DNA of 64,000 nt from contig NC_051440.1 of the NCBI RefSeq assembly GCF_001649575.2, positions 19,043,922-19,107,921 of the forward strand. The letters run 5' to 3'. Each line of letters begins with the position of its first letter. The stretch's first letter is position 1. The notes beneath the pieces were generated by a model that was given only the letters and a program-made list of their open reading frames with translations, was not told where the DNA came from and made no database searches. Made by a program: the position numbers and the translations under genes. This DNA comes from Kryptolebias marmoratus (lineage: Eukaryota > Chordata > Actinopteri > Cyprinodontiformes > Rivulidae). This document shows positions 12,901 through 25,300 of this stretch, piece after piece.

Positions 12901-15540
12901 ACCTGCAGTCAGTAAGGAAGCATGGAATTTCTCATTCGTCATGTTGATCAGGCAGATTAATTCACGTTTGTTATTTCCCTTTGGCATATTTCATGGACTC
13001 AATATGGGGTAACTCTATATATTTACCATTTCTTTGCTTCATACATGCAAAACGTTCTAGGAATAAGGGGTGCTAACACAACTGTGGTTGTTGTGTTTAA
13101 TGTTCAAGAAGATCCAGAGCCTGCACGTTTTCAAGCCTGTGCTGCAGTACCCCTCAGACCTGTTGGAGGGCAGTGTAGTTCCACCAAAGAAGCAGGGCCA
13201 TCAATGTGGTAAAAAGATTGGTTTCTCTGAATTCTATCCCTCATTACGTTCCATGCAGAGCCTGAATTACTTGCTGCATGCATCCATTAATTCATCCATC
13301 CCTCTTTCTGTATACAGCTCACATTAAACACAGGTATGGCGCCTCACTGGATGAATGCAGGATGAAATCTGACCTCATTCCCATTTTGCCTTGGCTCATT
13401 GCAGTGGAGGCATTCACTAGCTGTTTTGTGTGATTGAAATGGATTATTCATGTCATTGGAAAAGTTTGGTAAGGAAGACTGACAGACTGGGCAGGGTGTT
13501 TTTGTTTGTTTTCTTAACTACTATATTCACATCCACATCCACAACTGCTGCCATATTCAGAACAACACTCTTGCATCCAGGCGATGCATTTGGATTTCAA
13601 ATCTCCAGATATGCACTTGCTAATGTTATGACAGCTTGTTCACTTATTCAATGTGGAGGAGGCTATGGATCAAGCTGAAGTTCATGTCTCCAGGGTTTAC
13701 CCTTTTCCACTTGACTCCTGCTTTATCCGGAGGTCTTAATTCAGTGAGAAAGGCAGTCATGTGTGGGGTTAAAGCATAACAAGTGCATTGATCTTTGAGC
13801 TGACCTTTGCCTCTGATCTGTCTTGAATATATGACACTAAACTAATCTTTAGTACTTATATTCAACTAATTTATTTCTGTTTTATTTGAAAAAAACTATT
13901 TTTATGTCATAAAGAAATTCACAGCAGTGTCTTGTTAAAAAGGATACATAATTTTACTACAAGCAACGTAGAATGAAACAAAATAATCAATACACATTAG
14001 ACAAATAACACCATCCTCCATAAACAGTTCAACGTCTTCTGTCTCCTTCTCATCAAATCCTTCAGATAACCATTTGGCTCCACCATAAAGTAAACTCCAG
14101 CTGATGTATTGGGATTTTAATTGTGGCAAGTTATTTTGCTGGCAGTTTTCCTTCAGGAGGGAGAACAAAAGGCCCACATGTTGTCCCGCTTTCCTTCCCT
14201 TGCAGCTGATAATCAATGGAAGGACAGAGCTGCCAGCTATTGACTCAATAGAGATGAATGACACTACTCCCAAAGGACCCATTTGAATTTTGACAGGCAG
14301 GATTCAGAAATCCTATCCCCCCTTTGATGGTGCCAGGAAGAAAGCGTTTTCACTGACACGTTAAAGGTAATACAGAGTGCTGATACAGGGCTATGACTGA
14401 AATACATTAAGCTGCAGATTTTATGTGGGGCAGTTTAAATTACTGCATATTACAGTACTTTTAATAAAGACTGCTTTTTTTTGGATATGTGTCTTTTTTT
14501 TGTGAAATCTGAATTTATAATGAATGGAACTTGCAGCATAACAATGCAGAGTGAATATGAACAGAGGGGAAACATATGCTAAGCTACTCAGTTACTACTG
14601 TCTATTATTTACAGTGAACACATGGTCAAAGTTGTGTCTCATTTGACAACATAAGCTGTCTTCGAAGCTCTTCTTTCAATACATAGGCAGTTCCCCTATT
14701 TTCTAAAGCAGTTTGACCTTTGTAAAATTAAGATAAAGTAGCCTGAATTCCTTTGTGTCACATGAACGTGGAGTTGAGAATCCAAATGCTTAACTCTTAA
14801 AACAAGCATCTGAGAACCTACAAAAAAAATAAACCAGATGAGCAACAAAGACAGGAAGCACATATAAAACAGAATGCACATAGGAAAGCTATTACAAAAT
14901 AAAACAGGAAATGAAACTTAAACAAACAAAGTTGACTAGGATATTAAAATTAAACAGCATACTAAAATGTTAGATTCCAAAAACAAGCATGAATAATAAA
15001 ACAAATAAATGTTCAATGTTTAGCTCTTCAGTGAAAATCTAAAGGCTGTAGCAAGCTGAAGACTGGCAGATACACCTGCTTGTCATGGATGATCACCCTA
15101 TTCTGAGCAAACAAACTAAGCTGCCTGTAGATCCAGTAATCCAGCAATATTACACATTAATAAGACTCTACAGCATGGCTCCCCCAGTTAGGATTAGAAT
15201 GATTTTTCCTTTACAGCATACTTTCCTGCTAAGTACACAGTAAGCAGAAAGGCTGTCAAATCATAGACATAAAAGTGTGAAAGTAGGAAAATGATTTAAA
15301 AAATGGTAGTTTTCACATAATTTCCTACTTTTACTATAGCTGGAGTTTTGTATAATTATAGATAATAAAGTAATGATGAATAATAAGCTAAAAAACATTT
15401 TTAATTGGAATCATTAACCTAAATATCATTTTTAGAACACTGGCAAAACAGCGTTGTCTTTTTTATTGGTCCATGATCATGTTGTTTGTTCTACAACATG
15501 TATATAAATGGAGTTTTGAGATGGTGTGACTATGATAAAA

Positions 15541-15580
15541 GCAAGCAAGCAAACAAGCAAGCAAACAAACAAACAACAAA
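15541..15580. repeat. imperfect (CAAG/CAAA)n tract
   Basis: GCAAGCAAGCAAACAAGC followed by further CAAA units forms a roughly 40 bp degenerate tetranucleotide array. Confidence 0.85.
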
Positions 15581-15766
15581 AACTCTACCCAGCTCTATCT
15601 GTTCAGACCTAGACTTCCTGCAGGGAATAAGTACCTATATTGTTGAACACTTTACTGATGTTATGTACAAATTCAGGTCCAAGAAGCACACATGAAACTT
15701 ATCGATCACATACCAATAGTTTCAACACTAATAAAAGTAAGAACACACACATACATATGTGCACAA

Positions 15767-15791
15767 CCCCCCCCCCCAACAAAAAAAAAAA
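15767..15791. repeat. poly-C then poly-A homopolymer pair
   Basis: Eleven C residues (15767-15777) are followed after AA-C by eleven A residues (15781-15791). Such runs are prone to length error in sequencing and replication, so the exact counts may not be reliable. Confidence 0.8.
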
Positions 15792-16879
15792 CAACTATTG
15801 ACATAAAAAAACAATTAAAGGCCTAGCATTTCTTGAAAGAATGCACATCACCTGGCGGCTTTCATAACAGTTTTAATTCAACATGGCCACCACAACTGTC
15901 AGTCACAGAGATAATGCTCGGAATGTGTGTTCAAGATGACTCTCTGTTACTACCACATCAAATTTGAGCTCAGTATTTGTAGAACTGGCTGAGTGATAAA
16001 CATTTTTGTGTTAGCTAAGATCTTTTGGCTGTGGCAGACATCTTGAATGGGACTGACTCCAAAAGTTAATCAGCTGTAGATGTTTATCAAATGATTGGTT
16101 TCTGAGAGTTTCATTAAGCTCTATGCACTGGTTCAAGAGGTATTTTACTAACAGTACAAACAAAGGAATACACATGCACACACACTCTCAAGCACACACA
16201 TTATCATGTCTTTGGACAATAAATAGAAATAACAATAAAAAAAGAAAGTGCTGTCTTAATGAATGACAGCTTCAGGTTTCACATCAGAATACTTGAAAAT
16301 TTGCTATCACATATCAGGATAGAAAAGCTTTTTATTAAATTTTTGTTATTACTTGGCCAGAAGGAGAGGAGAGTGATGACTAATTTTGAAGTTAAAAAAC
16401 ATTCTTTTCATTGAGAGGAATCTTTAACAGACCTGTGACCCTTGCTCTCATGAAAAGATGTTGCTGATGGTGGAAATGAAACAGCTGCGTGCGCTGAAGG
16501 AACCACACTGGCTATCAGTCACAAAGGATCCTGGCTTCGACATCCCATCCGGAACTGGATTGCAGCTCTGAGAACATGTGCAACCCGAACAAACACAATG
16601 ATTCACTGTAATGAAAAAGCATGCGTCTCACTGATAACTAGTAAACAAGGCAAACGCTTCAAATCACATTTGGCTCAACTCACTATTACCACACAACGCT
16701 CTATGGCAGTAGTGACTTCATTTTGAATAATTTATTGCAACATAGCTTAATAAAACCTAAAAAAATGTTAAAAAAATATTCCTTTCATAATTTCACAGAT
16801 ATGTAAAAAATAAAACCTGCAAAAAAAAAACCAAAAAAAACCACAACACAGATGCTCCGTACTGAGTATGTTTCTGTAC

Positions 16880-17060
16880 AGCTTTGTGGGTGACAAATTG
16901 ACACATTATGATCATGTGGGCATAGCGCTTTGTTTAAACAAGATTTTGATTAAGGTGGGGGTAGAAATGTTTTCATAATTAAGATGTGATTACATTAAGG
17001 TGTTGCATGCGTCCCCTCTGAGACGTGATAAAAATTAATTAAGGAACATTCATATTTTGC
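16880..17060. promoter_or_regulatory. candidate conserved non-coding element (about 16880-17060)
   Basis: Unique sequence containing GTTTAAACA (palindrome-like, forkhead-like), TGATTAAGGTG, ATAATTAAG, TGATTACATTAAGGTGTTG (homeodomain then T-box-like AGGTGTT) and AAAATTAATTAAGG within about 150 bp. The spacing of several ATTA words and two AAGGTG words is more structured than the flanks. Regulatory function is inference. Confidence 0.28.
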
Positions 17061-18752
17061 TTTCTGGCCTCACCATGGGAATATAGTGAGAAGTTCTCAA
17101 AGATGATTTGGTAAGCAGACAAACACAGACCTTGCTGGGGTAATAATGCTTATTAAGTATATGTAACTGCAAGCATCAACTAAACTTCTCTAGGTGATGC
17201 TAACTGGTTTTGTCACTCGTGAGTGATAGCTGACTAAAGTTCATCCATCTGCACTGACAGTGTCACTCTCACCTTCTGCAAGGCATATTGCTGTGCTTAG
17301 CATTTGCAAAGACAACGCTCAGAAGTCAAGACACCAAAGCAAAAGGTCTCAGATGGATTTTCAAAGGAGACAATATCTTAGTATGCATATTTTCCCCTGC
17401 AGCATTGTGTGTCCTCTACTTGTTGTTTTTTGTGACAGTTTGTGAAAATGTGAGAGGCGTAATCATGTCGCAGTGTGCTATTTTTCCAAGGTTGGGTGTG
17501 TAACAATCTAAAACTGCTGCCAAACACCTAGATCCAAATCCCCCAAATTCGGTAAAAATTGAAGCATTTTGGTAACATGAGGTCTCCACTCCATTCATAA
17601 CAATGCATTGTTCTCTCTTTCATTTTTAATGGAACAGGCAAATATCATTAATCATAGTTCACAGCATTACATTATACAGAACGAGCTGCAGAGAGCGCGC
17701 AAGCATGAAATAACCTTTATTTTCCACTGTATGTCATGTTACAGTTTGTGCAGGGAAATAAAAGCGAACACACGTTTCTAGTATGAAAGATTTAGGCACG
17801 CTGACAAAAACAAGCAAACAACAACAACTAAAAAAATCAGATAGATATAAAACTATGAGGATTTGCAGGATTCATGAATGTCTGCAGTGGTACGGCACAC
17901 AGCCCAACTTAGTAAATTTTGTCATGAATCATTCCGAGGCAAATAAGGACAATTTACCCCCTACCCTTGCATTCACCTCAGAGAAAGAGGCACATGCAAG
18001 CCAACATGAAATTTAGGGCTGTTGCCTCATTACGAATAAAGTGCACAGCATTAATTGGGTTAGAGGAACAGAGAGCTGTACCTAGAAGCAAAGGCAGCAG
18101 TAAATTTGGGGCATATTTGATTTAAAGCCACTGAGATTACTGGTGGAAAACTTCAACAGAAATACACATTTATTCTGAGTATTCATGAGTGCTATAATTA
18201 AATGTATGCTGTACAATGGATAGAGCTTCATTCCACAAAAATTCTATCATTTTTACTAATAATTTTTATTATCCTATCTTTGTTATTTTGTGGTGGTATA
18301 TAGTGAGTAGTTCATCCTCCTAACAAGGTGATTTTGAATCATTTGAGGTTTTTGGTTCATTCTTTGACAAGATCTTCGTTTTCTTTCTTAACCTTTTTGT
18401 TATTTTCCTCAAGGTGCTTTGTCTTCTTATTGCAATATAATTGAATCACCCCAAAACAGACACGAATAAGAGAAAAACCAACAGTCTAATTATAACACCT
18501 TTCTTTTTATTTGACTAAAAGGAAAAAAAAGGTTTTAAGTGCATTAATGTTCTTTTCATGTTGAACTTTTTGCATTTGTCAATGAACTTTAAAGCTTTTT
18601 CATATTGTGAAACCTGGCTTATGTCATTGCATAATTAGAATTTTTAGAGTTCTGCGAAGTGACTCTGAAATGATTGCTGTATAATCTTCTCACAATAATA
18701 CAGGAGACTTTGAGTTTTTAGATTTACCTTGCATGATTTGTCAGTTGCTGCA

Positions 18753-18941
18753 GCATGGCGGAGCAGTGGTTAGAGCTGTCCCCTCACAGCATGATGGTCA
18801 CAAGATCGCCTCCCGGCCTTTCTGTGTGGAGTTTTCAAATTCTCCCTGTGCATACATGTGTTTTCTCCAGGTACTCTGGTTTCCTACCACAGAACAAAAT
18901 CATGCATTTTAGGTTAACTTGTAACTATAGTGGCTCTAGGT
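18753..18941 (+). mobile_element. tRNA-headed fish SINE, 5' part
   Basis: The head GGCGGAGCAGTGGTTAGAGC, then CCTCACAGCATGATGGTC, TTTCTGTGTGGAGTTT, TTCTCCCTGTGCATACATGTG, TACTCTGGTTTCCTACCACAG and CATGCATTTTAGGTTAACTTG follow the order of a widespread teleost SINE-like repeat. The RNA polymerase III A and B boxes of the tRNA-like head are degraded. The element is interrupted at 18942 by a hAT MITE and resumes at 19156. Three other copies or pieces lie on the minus strand at 32648-32957, 57656-57690 and 63322-63582. The exact database family is not certain. Confidence 0.75.
18934..18941. repeat. left 8 bp target-site duplication of the hAT MITE
   Basis: CTCTAGGT directly before the MITE matches CCCTAGGT directly after it (19156-19163) in 7 of 8 positions. 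An 8 bp duplication is the signature of hAT insertion. Confidence 0.85.
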
Positions 18942-19155
18942 CAGGGGTGGCCAATCCTGGTCCTCGAGGGACGCTATCCTGCACGTTTTACATGTTTCCC
19001 TGCTCCAAAACACCTGATTCAGTGATTAAATCACCTCTGCTTGTTCTACAGAAGCCTGTTAATCAGCCATTGATTCAAATCAGGTGTTTTGGATCACAGG
19101 AACAAGTAAAACCTGCAGGATGGTGGCCCTTGAGGACCAGGATTGCCCACCCCTG
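18942..19155. mobile_element. palindromic hAT-type MITE (214 bp)
   Basis: The element begins CAGGGGTGGCCAATCCTGG and ends CCAGGATTGCCCACCCCTG. The two halves are inverted copies over about 75 bp each, sharing the CAGGTTTTAC-type and CCAAAACACCTGATT words. It is flanked by an 8 bp direct duplication. It carries no transposase and would have moved using an enzyme supplied by an autonomous hAT element. The CAGGGGTG(G/T)CCAATCCTGGTCCTC end is familiar from many teleost genomes. It lies inside the SINE, so it is younger than the SINE. The divergence of the arms shows it is not recent. Confidence 0.92.
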
Positions 19156-19275
19156 CCCTAGGTGGTTTGTTTGCCTCTATGTGGGCCTGCGCCATGTCCA
19201 GGGTGTACCTCACCTCTCGCAAAGTGACTTCTGGAGTTAGGCACCAGCTCTGCGACCTGGAAAGGAGAAGTGAGT
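19156..19275 (+). mobile_element. tRNA-headed fish SINE, 3' part after MITE insertion
   Basis: The sequence resumes with the right target duplication and then GGTTTGTTTGCCTCTATGTGG, GTCCAGGGTGTACCTCACCTC and GCGACCTGGAAAGGAGAAGTG, the usual 3' half of the same SINE, ending in an A run (19276-19285). If the MITE and one copy of the duplicated target were absent, the SINE would be a nearly complete copy of roughly 300 bp. Confidence 0.75.
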
Positions 19276-19288
19276 AAAAAAAAAATGA

Positions 19289-19328
19289 AAGTATAGATTC
19301 TCTAAGATGCTTAGAAGAATCTATACTT
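19289..19328. repeat. near-perfect short hairpin next to the SINE tail
   Basis: AGTATAGATTCTCTAAG (19290-19306) pairs with the 3' arm at 19310-19327. There are 17 base pairs, 18 with the flanking A-T pair, one bulged A at 19315 and a 3 nt ATG loop. It starts a few bases after the A-rich SINE tail. It is not one of the microRNA hairpins I know, and it is short for a vertebrate pre-miRNA. It may be a very small palindromic element or a snap-back duplication. Confidence 0.9.
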
Positions 19329-22300
19329 CCAACTTTTAAAAACTAATTTTGATACTAGGCTGTTTTGATCTTCTCAGTTCTGGAGGGTGCATTGGGTTTG
19401 CTCATATTTTTTTTTCTTTTAAAAAAATATATTTGACAATTTTTTGAAGGCTGACACTTTTTTTTACCTCTTACAGTAAGTGAGGACTTTGCCAAGATCT
19501 CGATATGCTGAGGGCTAAGATCAGCCCTGAAGTCTTTGGGCTTTACATACAACAAGTTATTTACAGCAACACAAAAAGTGCTTGCAGTTTTTTGCCCTCT
19601 TGCTTTTCCTACAGTTGTGGGTGTGAAAAAAACAAGTCTCAGTCTGAGTCTTGTCCTCAGCCAGTCACCCACACGTGAGTTTGTTGTTATGCTTAAGAGG
19701 TTTGGCGTAGACACTACAAGCTTCCATAAATGTCAAGTGACAAGGTAGTGTAATGTTACAGGATTTAACAAGAACAAGACTTAATACCAATAACAATAGG
19801 ACATTTAACTGAATTCCAGATGGAGTTGAAATAGAAATTGTAAAGAGAGTTATTTAAGCCCCCAGGCACTCCAGGGCAACTTTGGGTACAGAAATGCACA
19901 TACTAAATGTCAGTGAGCCATCAAATGAGTAGGAAGCACAATGTTTTTGGCTTCACAGACAGTTCTCCAATGCTGCCTAAAACATAAAACTAAAATAATG
20001 TGTTTCACAAATTCATGGGTTAGCTTTTACAACATAAAATTAATAAATCATAATCTTTGTTTTGAAACGCCAAAGAGAAATTAAAGCTTTGACACAGATT
20101 CAAACTGTATGTTACCCTCACATTCTATACATTTTGAAAATTACATGTCTGAGTTTCTGCTGCTCTCGTGGGACAAGGGTTGCTCTTTAACTGTTACAAA
20201 CCATGTTAACTCCATGTCTAATCGATCTGATACCCTCCTCTTCTTCACATATCCATTTCTTATGGTGTCCCATCTGTACTCTTCATTTCATCTGCTCCTC
20301 CTCTTTTCTTCTCTTCAGTCTGACTCATAAAAAGGATAGTCATAAAGCAGTGGAAGTCTGATTAAATATATTTTTTAGCTAATGATTTGGTTAGATTCAA
20401 AACACACGTTTAATATATATTTCATATCTGCTCAGGCTGAACTGAAGACAATATGTGCCTAAAATGTGTAGTTAGTTTTGATTATTTTTGTTCTGATTGC
20501 TTAGCTTGTGTTAAATGTACATCACTGAGTATTTTGAATTTTGATTTTTTTATATTGCAAAGTTTTGGTATTACTGAGCGATTTTAATTACAGGCATATC
20601 CCATTTATTGTATTTTAAATTTGTTTTATTTTCTCTATAAAATGAGTTTGAGATTTTAAACATTTAGAAAATGTGAAATTCAGAGTAATTAAAATCTGGT
20701 TTTTGAGGAAAGATGTTTCACTCATACTGTTATTAACGCATGACCTCTTTTGTCTCAATATTTGATGTGATGCAGACAACATTCAGAAGAGCAGCCCTGG
20801 CTACAAACACCCCAAAACCACTTTGGGTGAAAATAATACTAGCTAATGTAGCTAATGAGAGTTGGAAGCTATTCAAACATAGGATACTGAAACTGGAAAC
20901 ATGTTTTCACTTCTCTAAAGGTAAAGCTTGTATAACTTAGAAGTCCAAACTCATGACTATAGACACTGAGACAAATCTGAAACATCTGACTGGATTTATT
21001 GAAACATACTGCATTCACTGATAACAATAACCCAAAGGAGTCAGGACATATCGACTTGCTGTACAAAAGGTGAATTTAGTTTATCTTTAAATTTGAAAGT
21101 CCAGATTCATTCACAGAGGTAGGACTAATTTGTAGTGAAGAAAAGCTGCTACAGCCGAGCAGCAATCAGCCTCCTAAACCAGACATGAAAATAGTATTAT
21201 CCTCTGGTCTTGATAAGTGTTCCATTCGATATCCTGTCTAGGTAAGGTAAGCCTATTGTGTGTAACAGTGCAACTGTAAAGTGGAATTTGCTGTTTTCAC
21301 AGTAATAAAAACAGAAATAGACTAAATGCTTTGCTCAACAATTTTCTTCTACCCCACACTGAAATAGGAAACTAAAGATAAATGGGTACATTTCTCCCAT
21401 TAGAAAGATACATAAACATGATTTAGTTTACAAAATAATGAACAAAATGATTGATTAACTATAAAGCTACACAAGTTCTGTTCTTCTGATAGGCATGAGT
21501 AACCCTGATGGTTTTCAACAAGAAGTCTGTTTAACGTCTTGTAAATGTTGAACGTTGCTCAAACAATTGTGCAAACTTTGTAATACTATCTGAATATTTT
21601 CTTCTTACTTCATACACAAAAAATAAGGACCCCATTAAGGCTAACTTTAATAAGGCTTATATTTTGTTAAGTTAAAATATTTGTGCTGATGCCAGAATGT
21701 AAAACAAAAACAACTTTAATGCCTAATTTAATTTATTTTGCATCAAAGCATATTGGTAAGGAATATTTTGTCAACCATAAGTGCATCAGAAAGATTTTTT
21801 TATGAAATAGTTCTTTACAATGACTGTTTCACCTTAAAGAACAAAATATAACTACCCAAGAAGATGAACAATTCTTTTTTTATTTAAACATTTAGGATTT
21901 CAATGCCCTGGAATACTGAAACCCTACACTTACGAAATATAGGATGGCAATAAAATTATCGCAGAAATATTTGTTTATACTCAGAGTTTATGTTTTCTAA
22001 CAAATCAGGAGTGATTTAATGGGTTCTCAAGGGTATGTAGAGTATCACCACACCTACATATGAAATGCATGGACAAGTTTGAAATTAAAAACACATTTAT
22101 ACTTGGCTTTATTTATTTATGCTTGGCTTTTATCAGCTTATGATGCTTTAACGTGTTTCATTAAAATATTTTATTTAGCTTAAATAAATATGATCAGAAT
22201 GAAAAATATTTCCACTAACTTCAACAGAATTAGGTTTTTATTGGCTACCAACATGAAATAAACTAACCTAGGAACTCTTCAATAAGATGCAGTACATGTT

Positions 22301-25300
22301 ATCACTGGGAGCAGATAATGATTTTGACTTAAGAGAGATATAATAGGTGTAAATGCATTTATGTTTATTAATTATGGAAATTTTGCCACTTGATGGCCAC
22401 TTGATGATTCTGATGGAGTCTGTGTTAAATTTTCAAAAGACTGTTTATACAGATGAAAAATAACTACCCTTTTGAAAAAATAAAGTAACTTCCATAGCCG
22501 AGGCACACTGTCTGCTTCACACAACCCTTAAGTCAGGGATTGATTCACTCGTCTCTTTGAAACCTATTTATTTCAAGGCTTTGACTGTTTATCTATTTTT
22601 TTCATACTCATACTGTTATTTATTCCAACCTCTGATCAAAACAGCTTCTTTTTTTTGACACTTTATTACCCTATAACCCTCCCATTACAAAAACTACTGT
22701 AATGCAACTTTGAATATCGCTGGCTTTTTAAAAAGTTTCCCATGTTTCCTTTTGACTTTTAAGAAAAATGTATATGGTTTATCTAAAAAAAACCAAAAGC
22801 AACATTGTGACCTTCAGTTGTTTAACTGACTGTAAGAGACAGAACGATCCTGTTGGACCACCTCCGAGCCTCAAGAGTTCCTGCAACACAAATGCAAAGA
22901 GTTATTTGAATCAGACTTACCAGGAAACTGAGCTTCGCTGTTAGAACAGATGCTTCAATTTTTGTCCTGGTTTATTTTTAAACCTTTGTGTGTGTGTGTG
23001 GCATATGTGGATACATACACTGAGCAATGGTGGTTAGACAGAGCAGCAAGTGTTGCTGGGCTGCTAATGTTATTCCCATACCAATTTGCTGCTTTTGCAC
23101 GTTCATTACCACTGCAATTATACAGTTGGTGTGTATAGGAAGCATGGGTAAATGAATTAGGCAGGAGCATGTTTTCGAGTGGGAGTGGATACAGGAAAGT
23201 AGTGCAGTCTCTAAACCTTTTAATGAGGGGGAAATTTTGCTGAGGACAGAGCTTTGTTAATGGAATTTGAACTTGATTATAGGATAGCAGACACGCATTG
23301 AACAGAGTGTTCATCCTCTCAATCCTGGTGTATTTACAGTTTTTTGTCATCAAGACTGTGGCAACCGTAAGCACCGCGTTTATGAGTTTCTCTTTTTGCT
23401 ATACTCAATAACACTAATCCTAATACTAACAATCGCTTTGTCACAACATTAGTAACTGCTTGTTTCACCTGTTAATCATCTGGAAGCAAAATTCCTCATC
23501 AATGTTTTGTAATAATAACATTGATAAAGAAAAGGGAGAAAAATGGCAAATAGTTTGAATTTCAAACCAGATTCTCACATGAAATTATTTCAGCTACATT
23601 GGTGGGAGGGAAACAATGACTTACTTTTTTTCTTCTTCTTAGAAATAAATGTTAGATTAGGGTTAAAGGTTTGTGCACTGTCTTTCATTAAAGGTTCTCA
23701 ATATGAACCATATTGTTAAGGTTTACTTCATGTTCTAAAACAAATCATTTCACACAGCAGTTACTATAAAAATGTCACAGACCAGGAAATAAACTGAATG
23801 CACAATGCCAACACAACGTAGTATATAAATTCAACTTATACTTTACTTGAATTACTTTTTTCTTAAAAGAGAGGCAGACAAATTGAAAGACGATTAAAGT
23901 AAATGTAAGGTTCTAACAATAGGCTGCAGAATAGGAACCCCATAGACTTAATTGAAGGAAGAACTAGTTTTCTTAAAAAATATTTTACACACGATAATAT
24001 ACTGTAATTTTTTAAATCAGCATCTGAGTTGTGTGCATTGAAAAGAAACACAGCTTAGTTGTGTCATCACAGACTGGAGAGAGGCTGCTCCTAAAGATGG
24101 TACAGAAGTGGCTGAATATATGAAGGGAACCTGAGCACCTATCATTTTCACATGGTTCTGGCTACATACAATTAAATGTCTGCGTTTAGAACAGCTGACT
24201 TTTTTGTTATGAATATATCAGTAAAGTCTTATCTCCTCAGCTGAACAATATGCACCCAGGCACAAATGCGGTCTCCATTTCTGTGGGTCAGAAATTCTGT
24301 GTCCTGAAAGGCTGAAGTTTGTGACACCAACATATGTCACCATGGAGAAAATTTCCACAAATCCCAACAGCTCTGACTCACTGCCACCTACAGTAATCAG
24401 AGCATTATATGTATTCATATGAGACTTCGTATAAAAATAAAAACATAAAACAAGGTAGTACTCTGTCACAAATCCCCATGTTGCTTTTAATTTTTTTTGT
24501 ATTTTAGTAAAATCATAGAATTAAGCATTTATTATTTAAAAATTTCCCACTAAATACTATGCATGTATTTTATGACAAAATCCTGCAAATTGTTTTTTGA
24601 ATGCACAAAGAAGACAGGATTTAACAACAGGGGAAGCTTCTGGAAGATTTTCAAGTGAGGAAATACAGTTGCATTTTTGTCTCTTCGTCAAATCTCTCAC
24701 ATCCTTGCTTATAGGAGCTGTGACACTAAAAAGAGATATATGTGTGGAAAACATGAAGAGACGTTAGCGGTATGAAAAATACCCTATGGAAGGCTGGAAA
24801 GCTCAGGTGAAGTGTACAAAGACAGCCTGTCATGGAATAAGATGGTGGAAATGGGATGTGAAGTGAAGGGTTGGGAACAATCATATGACTCAGTTCCTCT
24901 TTAGATTTATTTTTTTTTCTTTTCGTCTTTGGCAAAATGCAATAAAAAAAAAGAAAGCACATGAACTGAGATTGCTGAGACATAAATTTTAAACATATCA
25001 TTGAGCACTTAGGTTGGTAATAAGTTGGGGCAAATGTGGTGAGATATTCCAATAATAATTTTTGATTGGGTCACTGTGTGAATAATAAGTCCTACATGTT
25101 TGTTAAAGAGAAGGCCATTGACACTAGACTGGGATGTGGATGTCGTATATGTGCTGATGCACTACATATATCTACAAGAAAAGTATTTTTATATAAATTT
25201 TTAGTATTTTTTTTTTAGCAATTTTTTTCACACTTGTTAAAAAAAGCAACACTTCGCATTATTGCCTAACTATTCTTTCTTTTTACTTTCTGTGTCTTCC

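Larger units (their letters stand above)
9937..18752. other. long non-coding stretch
   Basis: No gene or recognised transposon could be supported over this stretch. Frames of 115-120 codons on the minus strand (10557-10916, 11237-11599, 13935-14282) show no motif. Complex blocks that could be conserved lie at about 12880-13060, 14100-14310, 16430-16640, 16880-17060 and 17860-18070. A TGACCTTTGCCT word at 13801-13812 resembles a nuclear-receptor DR1 site. Otherwise the DNA is AT-rich with A/T runs. Confidence 0.55.

Noticed and set aside
13935..14282. 115-codon minus-strand frame
   Set aside because: No domain or family resemblance, no clear splice signals, and an overlapping open frame on the other strand.
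18755..19240. 161-codon plus-strand open frame, the longest in the window
   Set aside because: It is a read-through of the SINE, the nested MITE and the SINE again, so it is not a gene.
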